Shown here in pieces: positions 7,998 through 14,748 of a DNA stretch of 38,593 nt. Origin of the DNA: Lactobacillales bacterium. GTDB taxonomy: Bacteria > Bacillota > Bacilli > Lactobacillales > Streptococcaceae. The stretch lies in assembly GCA_031288715.1 (NCBI GenBank), contig JAITQW010000038.1, forward strand, positions 1-38,593. Reading direction: 5' to 3'. The notes beneath the pieces are model-generated. The model was not told the DNA's origin and did no database searches. It saw only the letters and a program-made list of their open reading frames with translations. Within the stretch, counting starts at the first letter, position 1. Each line of letters starts with the position of its first letter. Both the position numbers and the translations under genes were made by a program.

Positions 7998-9304
7998 TTT
8001 TTTAGAGATTGTTTAAAATGCTCGTTATCTGCTAAGACATCTTTAAAGGAAATTTCACCGTTAATCTTATAGTCTTCAGGAACTGAATATGCTTGAAGTA
8101 CGGATTTAATTTTGCAGTCTTCATCGGAGGTGTTGAATAAATCCAAAACAAAATTTACATAATTGGAATGATTAGATTGTTTCATTGTTTCAAAGACTCG
8201 ACTAACAAGTTCGTTTTTTTTCTGGTTATCGATACCTGCTAGATAAGTGACAGAAATCAACTTCAATTGTTCAATGATTTGTGAAGAGTTATTTACATTA
8301 TCGAATCCTTCATAAATTTTGTTAACGATGAGACGAAGTTTTGTGTCGTCAGTAGTTTGAAAGGAATGCTTCACATCATCAATTTTGTTTACAAAGTTAG
8401 AAGCATTTTCAGAAACGGAAAGTCTTTGAAATTTTTCTTTTAGCTCTGTCAATCTTTCTTTGATTGGTAAAAATGCTTGAAATTTTTGTTGCAATTCTTC
8501 GTTTTTGAGAAGAGTATTTACATCAAGGATAAATTTGTTTTGCCTAGATGAGGAATATACTCCTTTAGCAGGAGTTCCCGAAGTTTTGGAAGGAAAAGCA
8601 TTGGAGAACCCTTTTCCAAGCGGAGTTAAGCTTTTTGTAAACGAAAGTGCTGGAGTGTTTCCTTTTGCTGGTGAAGAAGGAAGAATCGCTCCTTTACCAA
8701 TAAAATTGGATGAAAAAACACTAGCTGAGTTATGCTTCTGTTCTTCTGCTTGCTTGATTTCGTTAGTTTTGTTTAAAATTTCTTTTAATAACTTGCTAAA
8801 ATCATCAAGATTGCTCATTAAAGTATTATGATTTTGTTCGTTTTCTATAAATTCACAGATGTCTGTCATATATTTTTGGACGTCTTTCAAATAATCTTTA
8901 TATTCCTTAAGACTGTCTGAATTAAGTTCTAATTTCAAAGAGGCTAAACTATTAAGTTTTTGAATCATTTCCTGTTCTTGCAACAAAAGACAATCTATAT
9001 TTGAAAAATAGTTTTGGATATTTTGAAGTTCTTGGATTTCTTTTGCTTGCGGTGTGTTTTTAAAAATGTTGATAATATCTTGTGTAGGCAAGTTGTATTC
9101 TTTGATTGCTTTAGTGAAATTTTCTAATTTTTGATTGGTTTCCAAAATTTGTTGTTTGATTTCTTTTGTTTGATTCAAAAAGTTTTGCTTTTCTTTAGGT
9201 GTTATTAGAGCATAAGTTGTTTCTACCCCTAAATGAGAAGTTGCTACTAAGGTAGTTCCTAAAAAAGAACTAATTAAAAGTCCTGTTACAATTTTTTTCT
9301 TCAT
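7988..9304 (-). CDS. Unrecognised secreted coiled-coil protein (first half of the frameshift pair)
   Basis: 438 residues starting with a clear Sec signal peptide: MKKK, a hydrophobic stretch to about residue 27, and a likely cut after TTYA. The next 160 residues are strongly amphipathic and heptad-like (KEIKQQILETNQKLENF). About 190-255 is a low-complexity Ser/Pro/Gly/Lys linker with repeated TPA and PAKG pieces, followed by another helical region. There is no LPXTG or membrane anchor. A G-rich site (GGGGGG) about ten bases upstream of the ATG serves as a ribosome binding site. The frame ends QSLKKWL-stop, and the final codons contain A AAA AAA in the phase needed for -1 slippage into the downstream 1005-residue frame. 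Function unknown; the visible parts suggest an extracellular structural, adhesive or effector role, which is inference only. Confidence 0.82.
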   Translation of the reverse strand: MKKKIVTGLLISSFLGTTLVATSHLGVETTYALITPKEKQNFLNQTKEIKQQILETNQKLENFTKAIKEYNLPTQDIINIFKNTPQAKEIQELQNIQNYFSNIDCLLLQEQEMIQKLNSLASLKLELNSDSLKEYKDYLKDVQKYMTDICEFIENEQNHNTLMSNLDDFSKLLKEILNKTNEIKQAEEQKHNSASVFSSNFIGKGAILPSSPAKGNTPALSFTKSLTPLGKGFSNAFPSKTSGTPAKGVYSSSRQNKFILDVNTLLKNEELQQKFQAFLPIKERLTELKEKFQRLSVSENASNFVNKIDDVKHSFQTTDDTKLRLIVNKIYEGFDNVNNSSQIIEQLKLISVTYLAGIDNQKKNELVSRVFETMKQSNHSNYVNFVLDLFNTSDEDCKIKSVLQAYSVPEDYKINGEISFKDVLADNEHFKQSLKKWL

Positions 9305-9343
9305 TTTTTAAATTTCCCCCCATAACATAATGATTGATAAAAT

Positions 9344-9363
9344 TTTACCTTAATAAAGGTAAA
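9344..9363. promoter_or_regulatory. Operator-like palindrome upstream of the secreted protein locus
   Basis: TTTACCTT (9344-9351) and AAGGTAAA (9356-9363) form a perfect 8-bp inverted repeat around AATA, about 40 bases before the 9304 start. Its size, symmetry and position fit a repressor operator overlapping the promoter. The regulator is not identifiable from the site alone. Confidence 0.45.
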
Positions 9364-9436
9364 TTATTTTTTTCCAATAAAATAATTTTGGGAGAAAAGT
9401 CTATTCACTATTTATTTTTGAATGATTCTTAAAAAG

Positions 9437-9458
9437 AAAAAACACCTTTAAAAAGGTG
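9437..9458 (-). terminator. Rho-independent terminator of prs2
   Basis: Read on the minus strand, CACCTTT (9458-9452) pairs with AAAGGTG (9449-9443) and is followed by six T. It lies just past the end of the PRPP synthetase gene, at 9484. Confidence 0.85.
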
Positions 9459-9483
9459 CTAGAAAAATCTATGAGGAGGAATT

Positions 9484-10425
9484 TTATCGAAAAAGAGGGC
9501 TTATGGATTGTTTGAGATGAATTCGTTTAATTGCTTCAGCAAGTAATTTTGAACATGTGATTATTTTTAGATTTTTGGGTTGACATTTTCTAGGAATGGT
9601 AACGGAATCGGTTACGCAGATTTCTTTGATAGGTGAGAGGTTCATCAAGTCGGGTGCATTGTTTGCCAGAATTCCATGAGTGGCGCAAGCATAAATTTCT
9701 GCAGCTCCTGCTTTAGATAACACTTCGCTTCCTGCATAAAAAGTGATTCCAGTGTTTAGAATGTCATCTACCATGATGACTTTTTTATTTTTGACTTCTC
9801 CAATGATATAGCCTTGTTGTCGCTTACTCTCGTTTTTTTCGTGATCTATAATTGCAATGGTGGAGTTAAGATATTTTGCAAGTGAGCGAGCACGGCTGAT
9901 TCCTGAATTTTTTGGAGAGATAACGACAACATTCTCCCCGTAAAGGTTGCGACTGCGATAATATTCAGCAAATAAAGGGGTGGAAAAAAGATTGTCTTCA
10001 GGAATGTCAAAGAATCCTTGAAGCTGAACGGTATGTAAATCAAGAGTTAACAAACGCGTGGTTCCCGCTTTTACTAACATGTTTGCCACTAATTTTGCGG
10101 TAATGGGCTCTCGTGCGGCAGCTTTTCTGTCTTGGCGAGCATATCCAAAGTAGGGAATGATGATGTTAATTGTCTTGGCGCTTGCACGTTTTAGTGCATC
10201 AATCATGATAATTAGTTCCCATAGATGGTTATTTACCGGAAAATTAGTAGCTTGGACAAGGTAGATATTCTTTCCACGTACGGATTCTTCAATATTTATT
10301 TGAATTTCCCCATCGCTAAACTGACGGCTTAAAAGTTTACCAAGGGAGCAGTTTAGCTTGGCAGCAATTTTTTTAGCAAGGGGAATACTTGCGTTTAAAC
10401 TGAATAAACTAAAATTTTGATTCAT
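9484..10425 (-). CDS. prs2: Ribose-phosphate pyrophosphokinase, Prs2-type paralogue
   Basis: Makes PRPP from ribose 5-phosphate and ATP for purine, pyrimidine, His and Trp synthesis. The 313-residue reading starts at the ATG 10425, which has GGAGG six bases upstream; the open frame extends 11 codons further without a better site. Family motifs include SRQFSDGEIQINIEESVRG, PYFGYARQDRK and the PRPP loop VIMVDDILNTG. Two motifs differ from the housekeeping enzyme. The usual SPDHGGVTRAR is SPKNSGISRAR, and the catalytic flexible loop, normally IDKRR, reads IDHEKNESKRQQGYIIG. From memory this matches the Prs2 class common in streptococci and enterococci, so I expect a second, canonical prs elsewhere. 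It is followed by its own terminator. Confidence 0.88.
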   Translation of the reverse strand: MNQNFSLFSLNASIPLAKKIAAKLNCSLGKLLSRQFSDGEIQINIEESVRGKNIYLVQATNFPVNNHLWELIIMIDALKRASAKTINIIIPYFGYARQDRKAAAREPITAKLVANMLVKAGTTRLLTLDLHTVQLQGFFDIPEDNLFSTPLFAEYYRSRNLYGENVVVISPKNSGISRARSLAKYLNSTIAIIDHEKNESKRQQGYIIGEVKNKKVIMVDDILNTGITFYAGSEVLSKAGAAEIYACATHGILANNAPDLMNLSPIKEICVTDSVTIPRKCQPKNLKIITCSKLLAEAIKRIHLKQSISPLFR

Positions 10426-10818
10426 GAGCTCCTCCATAAATGTTTGATAGATCTTCAATTTTTCCCAGCTGTACTTTCATTTTATCATTTCTTTAATTTA
10501 GCATGTAGAAGTGAAATTAAGATCATTTTTAAAATTGAAGGGGTGCAGAATTTTTGGGACATTTTAGCTGAACAAAGGTTGAGACCTTTTTACTGATCAA
10601 TGACATAATTCTCTTTAGTTGTTTTCTTTAGGAAACAGTGATATAGTCAGTACTTAGCAGAGGGATTTATAGGAAATTTATCTATTGAAATTTGAAAGAA
10701 AGTTTTTAAATTTTTTTATGAAAGCTCTATCATTATTGATTTTAAAAATTTGTTATGGGTGTTTATAAAATGTTTTTAAGCAAGATATTTAGGGATAGAT
10801 AAAAGGAGCGATATTAGT
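10426..10818. other. Intergenic region between prs2 and ptsH
   Basis: A 393-base AT-rich gap between divergent genes. It must hold the prs2 promoter (-) and the ptsHI promoter (+). Apart from the promoter at 10619-10647 I see no gene, repeat or convincing catabolite-response site. Confidence 0.6.
10619..10647 (+). promoter_or_regulatory. Probable promoter of ptsHI
   Basis: TTGTTT (10619-10624), a 17-base spacer, then TATAGT (10642-10647). It would give an untranslated leader of about 165 bases before ptsH. Confidence 0.5.
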
Positions 10819-11091
10819 ATGGCAATTTCAAAAGATTTTCATGTAATAGCAGAGACAGGAATTCATGCACGACCAGCAACGTTATTGGTGCAGACAGCTT
10901 CTAAATTTTCTTCTGAGATCTATATAGAATATAAAGGTAAGTCTGTGAATTTGAAATCGATTATGGGTGTTATGTCTTTAGGTGTAGGGCAAGATGCAGA
11001 TGTAACAATTTCTGTTGATGGTGAGGATGAGTCGGAAGCTATTGCGGCTATTGAAGAGACAATGATTAAAGAAGGGTTGGCCAAGAGATGA
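10819..11091 (+). CDS. ptsH: PTS phosphocarrier protein HPr
   Basis: HPr carries phosphate from enzyme I to the sugar-specific PTS permeases. In Firmicutes its Ser46-phosphorylated form acts with CcpA in catabolite repression. 90 residues. The active-site motif TGIHARPAT contains the phosphorylated histidine (residue 16 counting Met, His15 in family numbering). The regulatory serine in [12 protein letters not shown] is residue 47 (Ser46). Both phosphorylation sites are intact. AAAGGAG lies upstream. The stop overlaps the ptsI start (ATGA), so the two genes are translationally coupled. Confidence 0.98.
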   Translation: MAISKDFHVIAETGIHARPATLLVQTASKFSSEIYIEYKGKSVNLKSIMGVMSLGVGQDADVTISVDGEDESEAIAAIEETMIKEGLAKR

Positions 11092-12815
11092 GTCGGTTAA
11101 CAGGGATTGCTGTTAGTGATGGTGTTGCTGTTGCGAAAGCTTATCTGCTGATTCAGACGGACTTATCTTTTGATAAAATTGTGGTAAGTGAAGTAGATGA
11201 TGAGAAGTCTCGTTTCGATGCTGCAATAGCATCATCGATAGCAGATTTACAAGTGATTCGTGAAAAAGCAGCGAAATCACTTGGAAAAGAGCAAGCAGCA
11301 GTGTTTGATGCTCATTTGATGATTTTATCGGATTCTGAGATGATTGGTGATATTAAGGAGCGAATTCAGACGGATAAGATCAATGCAGAAGTGGCTTTTA
11401 AGGAAGTAACTAGTAAGTATATTGATCTTTTTGAGAATATGGATGACAATCCTTACATGCAGGAGCGTGCGGCAGATATTCGCGATGTTACAAAGCGTGT
11501 ATTAGCACATTTATTAGGAGTAGCGCTGCCTGATCTTTCGATGATTAGTGAAGAAGTGATTGTTGTGGCGAATGATTTGACTCCTTCGGATACTGTACAA
11601 TTGGATCGCAGATTTGTGAAAGCTTTTGTGACGGATATTGGCGGGCGTACTTCTCATTCGGCGATTATGGCTCGTTCTTTAGAAATTCCTGCTGTTGTTG
11701 GGACAAATGAAATTACGTCTTTGGTTAAAAAGAATGATGTTCTTGCTGTGAATGGACTGACAGGAGAAGTGATCATAAATCCTACGAGCAAAGAGAGAGA
11801 GAATTTTCTTTCCGAAGAAAAAAAATACATAGAGCAAAAAGAGAAATGGAAGTTATTGAAAGATGCTGAAACATTAACGCTTGATGGGAGGCATTTTGAA
11901 TTAGCGGCAAATATTGGAACACCTAAAGATGTGACAGGTGTGCTTGACAACGGTGGAGAAGCAATCGGGTTGTATCGTACGGAGTTTTTGTATATGGGAG
12001 CGGCAGATTTTCCAACTGAAGATGAGCAATACGAGGCTTACAAAATGGTATTGGAACAAATGCATGGAAAACCTGTTGTGGTAAGAACGATGGATATTGG
12101 TGGAGACAAAAAGTTACCATATTTTGATTTGCCGAAAGAAATGAATCCATTTTTAGGGTTTCGAGCACTTCGTATTTCTGTTTCAGAAGAGGGAAATGGC
12201 ATGTTTCGTACACAGCTTCGCGCATTGCTTCGTGCGTCTGTCCATGGAAAGCTACGAATTATGTTTCCGATGGTGGCTTTGCTGGAAGAATTTCGTGCAG
12301 CAAAAGTGCTTTATGAAGAAGAGAAAGCAAAGCTTTTGGTAGATGGAATTTCGATTTCAGAAGATATTCAACTAGGGGTGATGATTGAGATTCCAGCGTC
12401 GGCTATGTTGGCGGATAAATTTGCAAAAGAAGTTGATTTCATGTCGATTGGTACGAATGACTTGATTCAATATACAATGGCTGCTGATCGTATGAATGAG
12501 AAAGTTTCTTACCTTTATCAACCCTACCATCCGTCTATTTTGCGTTTGATTAAAAACGTTATTGATGCAGGGAAAAGAGAGAGGAAATGGGTCGGGATGT
12601 GTGGAGAGATGGCTGGAGATCAGACAGCTGTTCCACTTTTGGTAGGTATGGGACTTTACGAATTTTCAATGAGTGCGACTTCGATTTTGAAGACACGAAG
12701 CTTAATGAAGCGTTTGGATACTAAGAAAATGGCGGAATTGTCAGACCGAGCGCTTTCTGATTGTAATACTCATGAGGAAGTAGAAAAATTGGTTCATAGG
12801 TACGTGGGAGAATAA
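11088..12815 (+). CDS. ptsI: PTS enzyme I (phosphoenolpyruvate-protein phosphotransferase)
   Basis: Enzyme I transfers phosphate from PEP to HPr, the first step of PTS sugar uptake. 575 residues, the normal length. The phospho-histidine motif [13 protein letters not shown] places the active His at residue 190. The C-terminal PEP-binding barrel is recognisable by [49 protein letters not shown] and the catalytic cysteine motif GMCGEMAGD. The ATG overlaps the ptsH stop codon. No clear terminator follows; the deoC-like gene starts 191 bases downstream. Confidence 0.98.
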   Translation: MSRLTGIAVSDGVAVAKAYLLIQTDLSFDKIVVSEVDDEKSRFDAAIASSIADLQVIREKAAKSLGKEQAAVFDAHLMILSDSEMIGDIKERIQTDKINAEVAFKEVTSKYIDLFENMDDNPYMQERAADIRDVTKRVLAHLLGVALPDLSMISEEVIVVANDLTPSDTVQLDRRFVKAFVTDIGGRTSHSAIMARSLEIPAVVGTNEITSLVKKNDVLAVNGLTGEVIINPTSKERENFLSEEKKYIEQKEKWKLLKDAETLTLDGRHFELAANIGTPKDVTGVLDNGGEAIGLYRTEFLYMGAADFPTEDEQYEAYKMVLEQMHGKPVVVRTMDIGGDKKLPYFDLPKEMNPFLGFRALRISVSEEGNGMFRTQLRALLRASVHGKLRIMFPMVALLEEFRAAKVLYEEEKAKLLVDGISISEDIQLGVMIEIPASAMLADKFAKEVDFMSIGTNDLIQYTMAADRMNEKVSYLYQPYHPSILRLIKNVIDAGKRERKWVGMCGEMAGDQTAVPLLVGMGLYEFSMSATSILKTRSLMKRLDTKKMAELSDRALSDCNTHEEVEKLVHRYVGE

Positions 12816-13006
12816 TAGATTTCTTTGATCATTAGCAGTATTGATAAGGGGTTTATGATTGATGAGCTCTGATACATTGTCTAAATCAATTTCCTTGAGT
12901 TCAAAGAGGAATCCTTTCTGTTTCTAATTAATTTATATTTCTCAAATGGTGCTTGCTTGAAATGTTTGTTGCTCCCAATTTTATTATTTGGAATAAATAG
13001 GAGAAA

Positions 13007-13684
13007 ATGTTTGTAATGGAACTAGCCAAGATTATCAATCATACATTTTTAAGATCAGATGCTTCGAAAAGTGAGATACAAAAAATATCAGAAGAGGCAA
13101 GGAAGTATGGATTTTATTCTGTTTGCATTCCTCCTATGTGGGTTAGCTATGCAGCAGAATTGTTGAAAAATAATTCGGTAAAAGTTGGGACATTAATTGA
13201 TTTTCCATTAGGTGCAAGTAATTCTGAAGTGAAAGTTTATGAGGCGAAGGAAGCTGTACAAAATAGTGCAGATGAAGTGGATATGGTAATACATATTGGA
13301 TCCTTGAAATCAGGGCATTACAAGAAAGTTTTGATGGATATTCAAGCAGTGATTCAAGCTGTTGACGATGAAGTGGATGTCAAAGTTACTTTTGAAACAT
13401 GTACTTTAACGGAAGAGGAAATAATGAAAGCTTGCGAGTTAGCTAAGCGAGCAAAAGCAGATTTTGTGAAGATTTCTACAGCTTTTGTCGATTGTGCAGC
13501 AACTATTGAAAATATTACTTTGATTAAACAAGTTGTGGGTTCCAATATGGGAATAGAAGTTTTTGGTGGAATTGAAACAAAAGAGAAGGCTTCTCAGATG
13601 GTGGAGGCAGGAGCAACACGAATTGCAACTTCGTCAGGAGTGTCATGGATTAGGAGTGCAGGTATAGTTGATCTTCAGGTATAA
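13007..13684 (+). CDS. DeoC-like protein (deoxyribose-phosphate aldolase homologue) with altered active site
   Basis: 225 residues, clearly a DeoC-family class I aldolase TIM barrel: INHTFLRSDA, DFPLGA, ADEVDMVIHIGSL, FETCTLTEEE, ADFVKISTAF, EAGATRIATSSG. True DeoC converts deoxyribose 5-phosphate to acetaldehyde and glyceraldehyde 3-phosphate. The Schiff-base Lys is present (Lys155, E. coli Lys167), as is Asp92 (Asp102). The second relay Lys (E. coli Lys201, motif GFKPAGG or GVKASGG) is Glu184 in GIEVFGGIET, and the Asp16 position (MDLT or IDHT) is Asn11. Usual STG and GGIRT are STA and GGIET. Activity may be changed or lost. No other deo genes are adjacent. The start could also be the ATG at 13016, which gives the typical MELAKIINHT; AGGAG lies 3 or 12 bases upstream respectively. 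Confidence 0.8.
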   Translation: MFVMELAKIINHTFLRSDASKSEIQKISEEARKYGFYSVCIPPMWVSYAAELLKNNSVKVGTLIDFPLGASNSEVKVYEAKEAVQNSADEVDMVIHIGSLKSGHYKKVLMDIQAVIQAVDDEVDVKVTFETCTLTEEEIMKACELAKRAKADFVKISTAFVDCAATIENITLIKQVVGSNMGIEVFGGIETKEKASQMVEAGATRIATSSGVSWIRSAGIVDLQV

Positions 13685-13886
13685 TCACTGTAGAAATAGA
13701 GTTGTGTTTGAAGAATGGTAAGGCAAATATTATAGCAAGATGGAAAGAGCATATAACTTATAAGTATATTTTTTATGAGAAGAGAGCGAAATTTCGACAA
13801 AATAGGCAATAATATATATTATTTTAGATAAAATATGAATTTAAAATTCCAAATAAATTTTAATAAAATTAGAGGAGAAATGCTTC

Positions 13887-14492
13887 ATGACACATTTTAT
13901 TGATATTTTAAAAAAACGTCGCTCTATTTATGATTTAAATGATCAATTACCTATAACGAAAGTGGAAGTGGAGGATTTGGTGAAACAAGCGGTACGTTTT
14001 TCTCCTTCTGCTTTTAATTCTCAAAGTACCCGAGCAGTCTTCTTATGGAATGATGATAAGGACAGATTTTGGAAGTATACAGAAGAATTGCTGCAACCGC
14101 TAACGCCAGAAGAAGTATTTCCTAGTACGCAAGAAAAATTAGCTAAATTCAAAAGGGCAGCCCTTGTTATTCTTTTCTTTGAAGATCAGGATATTGTGAA
14201 TTCATTGCAGGAGCATTTTCCTTTGTATGCAGATAATTTTCCTGCATGGTCGGAACAAGCTTCAGGTATAGCTACAGTCAATACATGGGTAGCGCTTTCT
14301 GAATTGGGGATGGGTTGCAATCTTCAGCACTATAATCCAGTAGTGAATAAAAAAGTTGCAACTGCTTGGAATATTTCAGCAAGCTGGAAATTGCGTGGGC
14401 AATTAGTTGTTGGAGGAGTGGAGTCTCCTGCAGGGGAAAAGGATTTTGTTACGAATGAGAAGAGGTTCAAAAGTTTTGGTGGAGACGTATAA
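13887..14492 (+). CDS. Nitroreductase-family FMN oxidoreductase
   Basis: 201 residues of the nitroreductase superfamily, NAD(P)H- and FMN-dependent cytoplasmic enzymes that reduce nitro groups, quinones or other electrophiles. The N-terminal FMN-phosphate motif is KKRRSIYDL and the second FMN motif is FSPSAFNSQSTR. A central helix (ASGIATVNTWVALSELGMGC) and a C-terminal GQLVVGG strand are also typical. The length and the SIYDL form fit the fungal Frm2/Hbn1-like branch rather than NfsA/NfsB; the physiological substrate cannot be deduced. Start supported by AGAGGAG. It appears to be a single-gene unit followed by a copy of repeat A. Confidence 0.88.
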   Translation: MTHFIDILKKRRSIYDLNDQLPITKVEVEDLVKQAVRFSPSAFNSQSTRAVFLWNDDKDRFWKYTEELLQPLTPEEVFPSTQEKLAKFKRAALVILFFEDQDIVNSLQEHFPLYADNFPAWSEQASGIATVNTWVALSELGMGCNLQHYNPVVNKKVATAWNISASWKLRGQLVVGGVESPAGEKDFVTNEKRFKSFGGDV

Positions 14493-14601
14493 GTTATGGT
14501 TATCAACTAAAGTATGTAATTAAAGCAAATCTACTAATTAAGAGTTGATTTGATGGTGAGCTGTTAGATCTTTAGAGATAAGTTAACAAGTCCTAATCAG
14601 T

Positions 14602-14712
14602 TAATGCCTGCTGAATAATTTTTCTCTTTTTAGCAAAAAGTTTGCATTATAAATAAATATAATGTTAAAAGTGGCTTATTTATAGCTGCTATTAATTATT
14701 CAGCAGGCATTA
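14602..14712. repeat. Dispersed repeat A, complete copy with 19-bp terminal inverted repeats
   Basis: TAATGCCTGCTGAATAATT (14602-14620) and its exact complement (14694-14712) enclose a 73-base centre that contains a nested ATAAATAA/TTATTTAT pair. The 111-base element resembles a miniature inverted-repeat element. A second copy, aligning base by base in opposite orientation, is at 23072-23149, and end fragments are at 32966 and 35932. It sits between the nitroreductase and the 3' end of pbp1A and could fold into a transcript-ending hairpin. Confidence 0.8.
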
Positions 14713-14748
14713 GTTATTAGAGTTATATTGATATCCAGATACTAGTTT

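Noticed and set aside
8505-8831. 108-codon open frame on the plus strand inside the secreted-protein gene
   Set aside because: Antisense shadow of the low-complexity linker; no ribosome binding site or protein-like composition.
11654-12225. Two minus-strand open frames inside ptsI
   Set aside because: They lie wholly within a conserved, unambiguous gene in other frames and have no supporting site.
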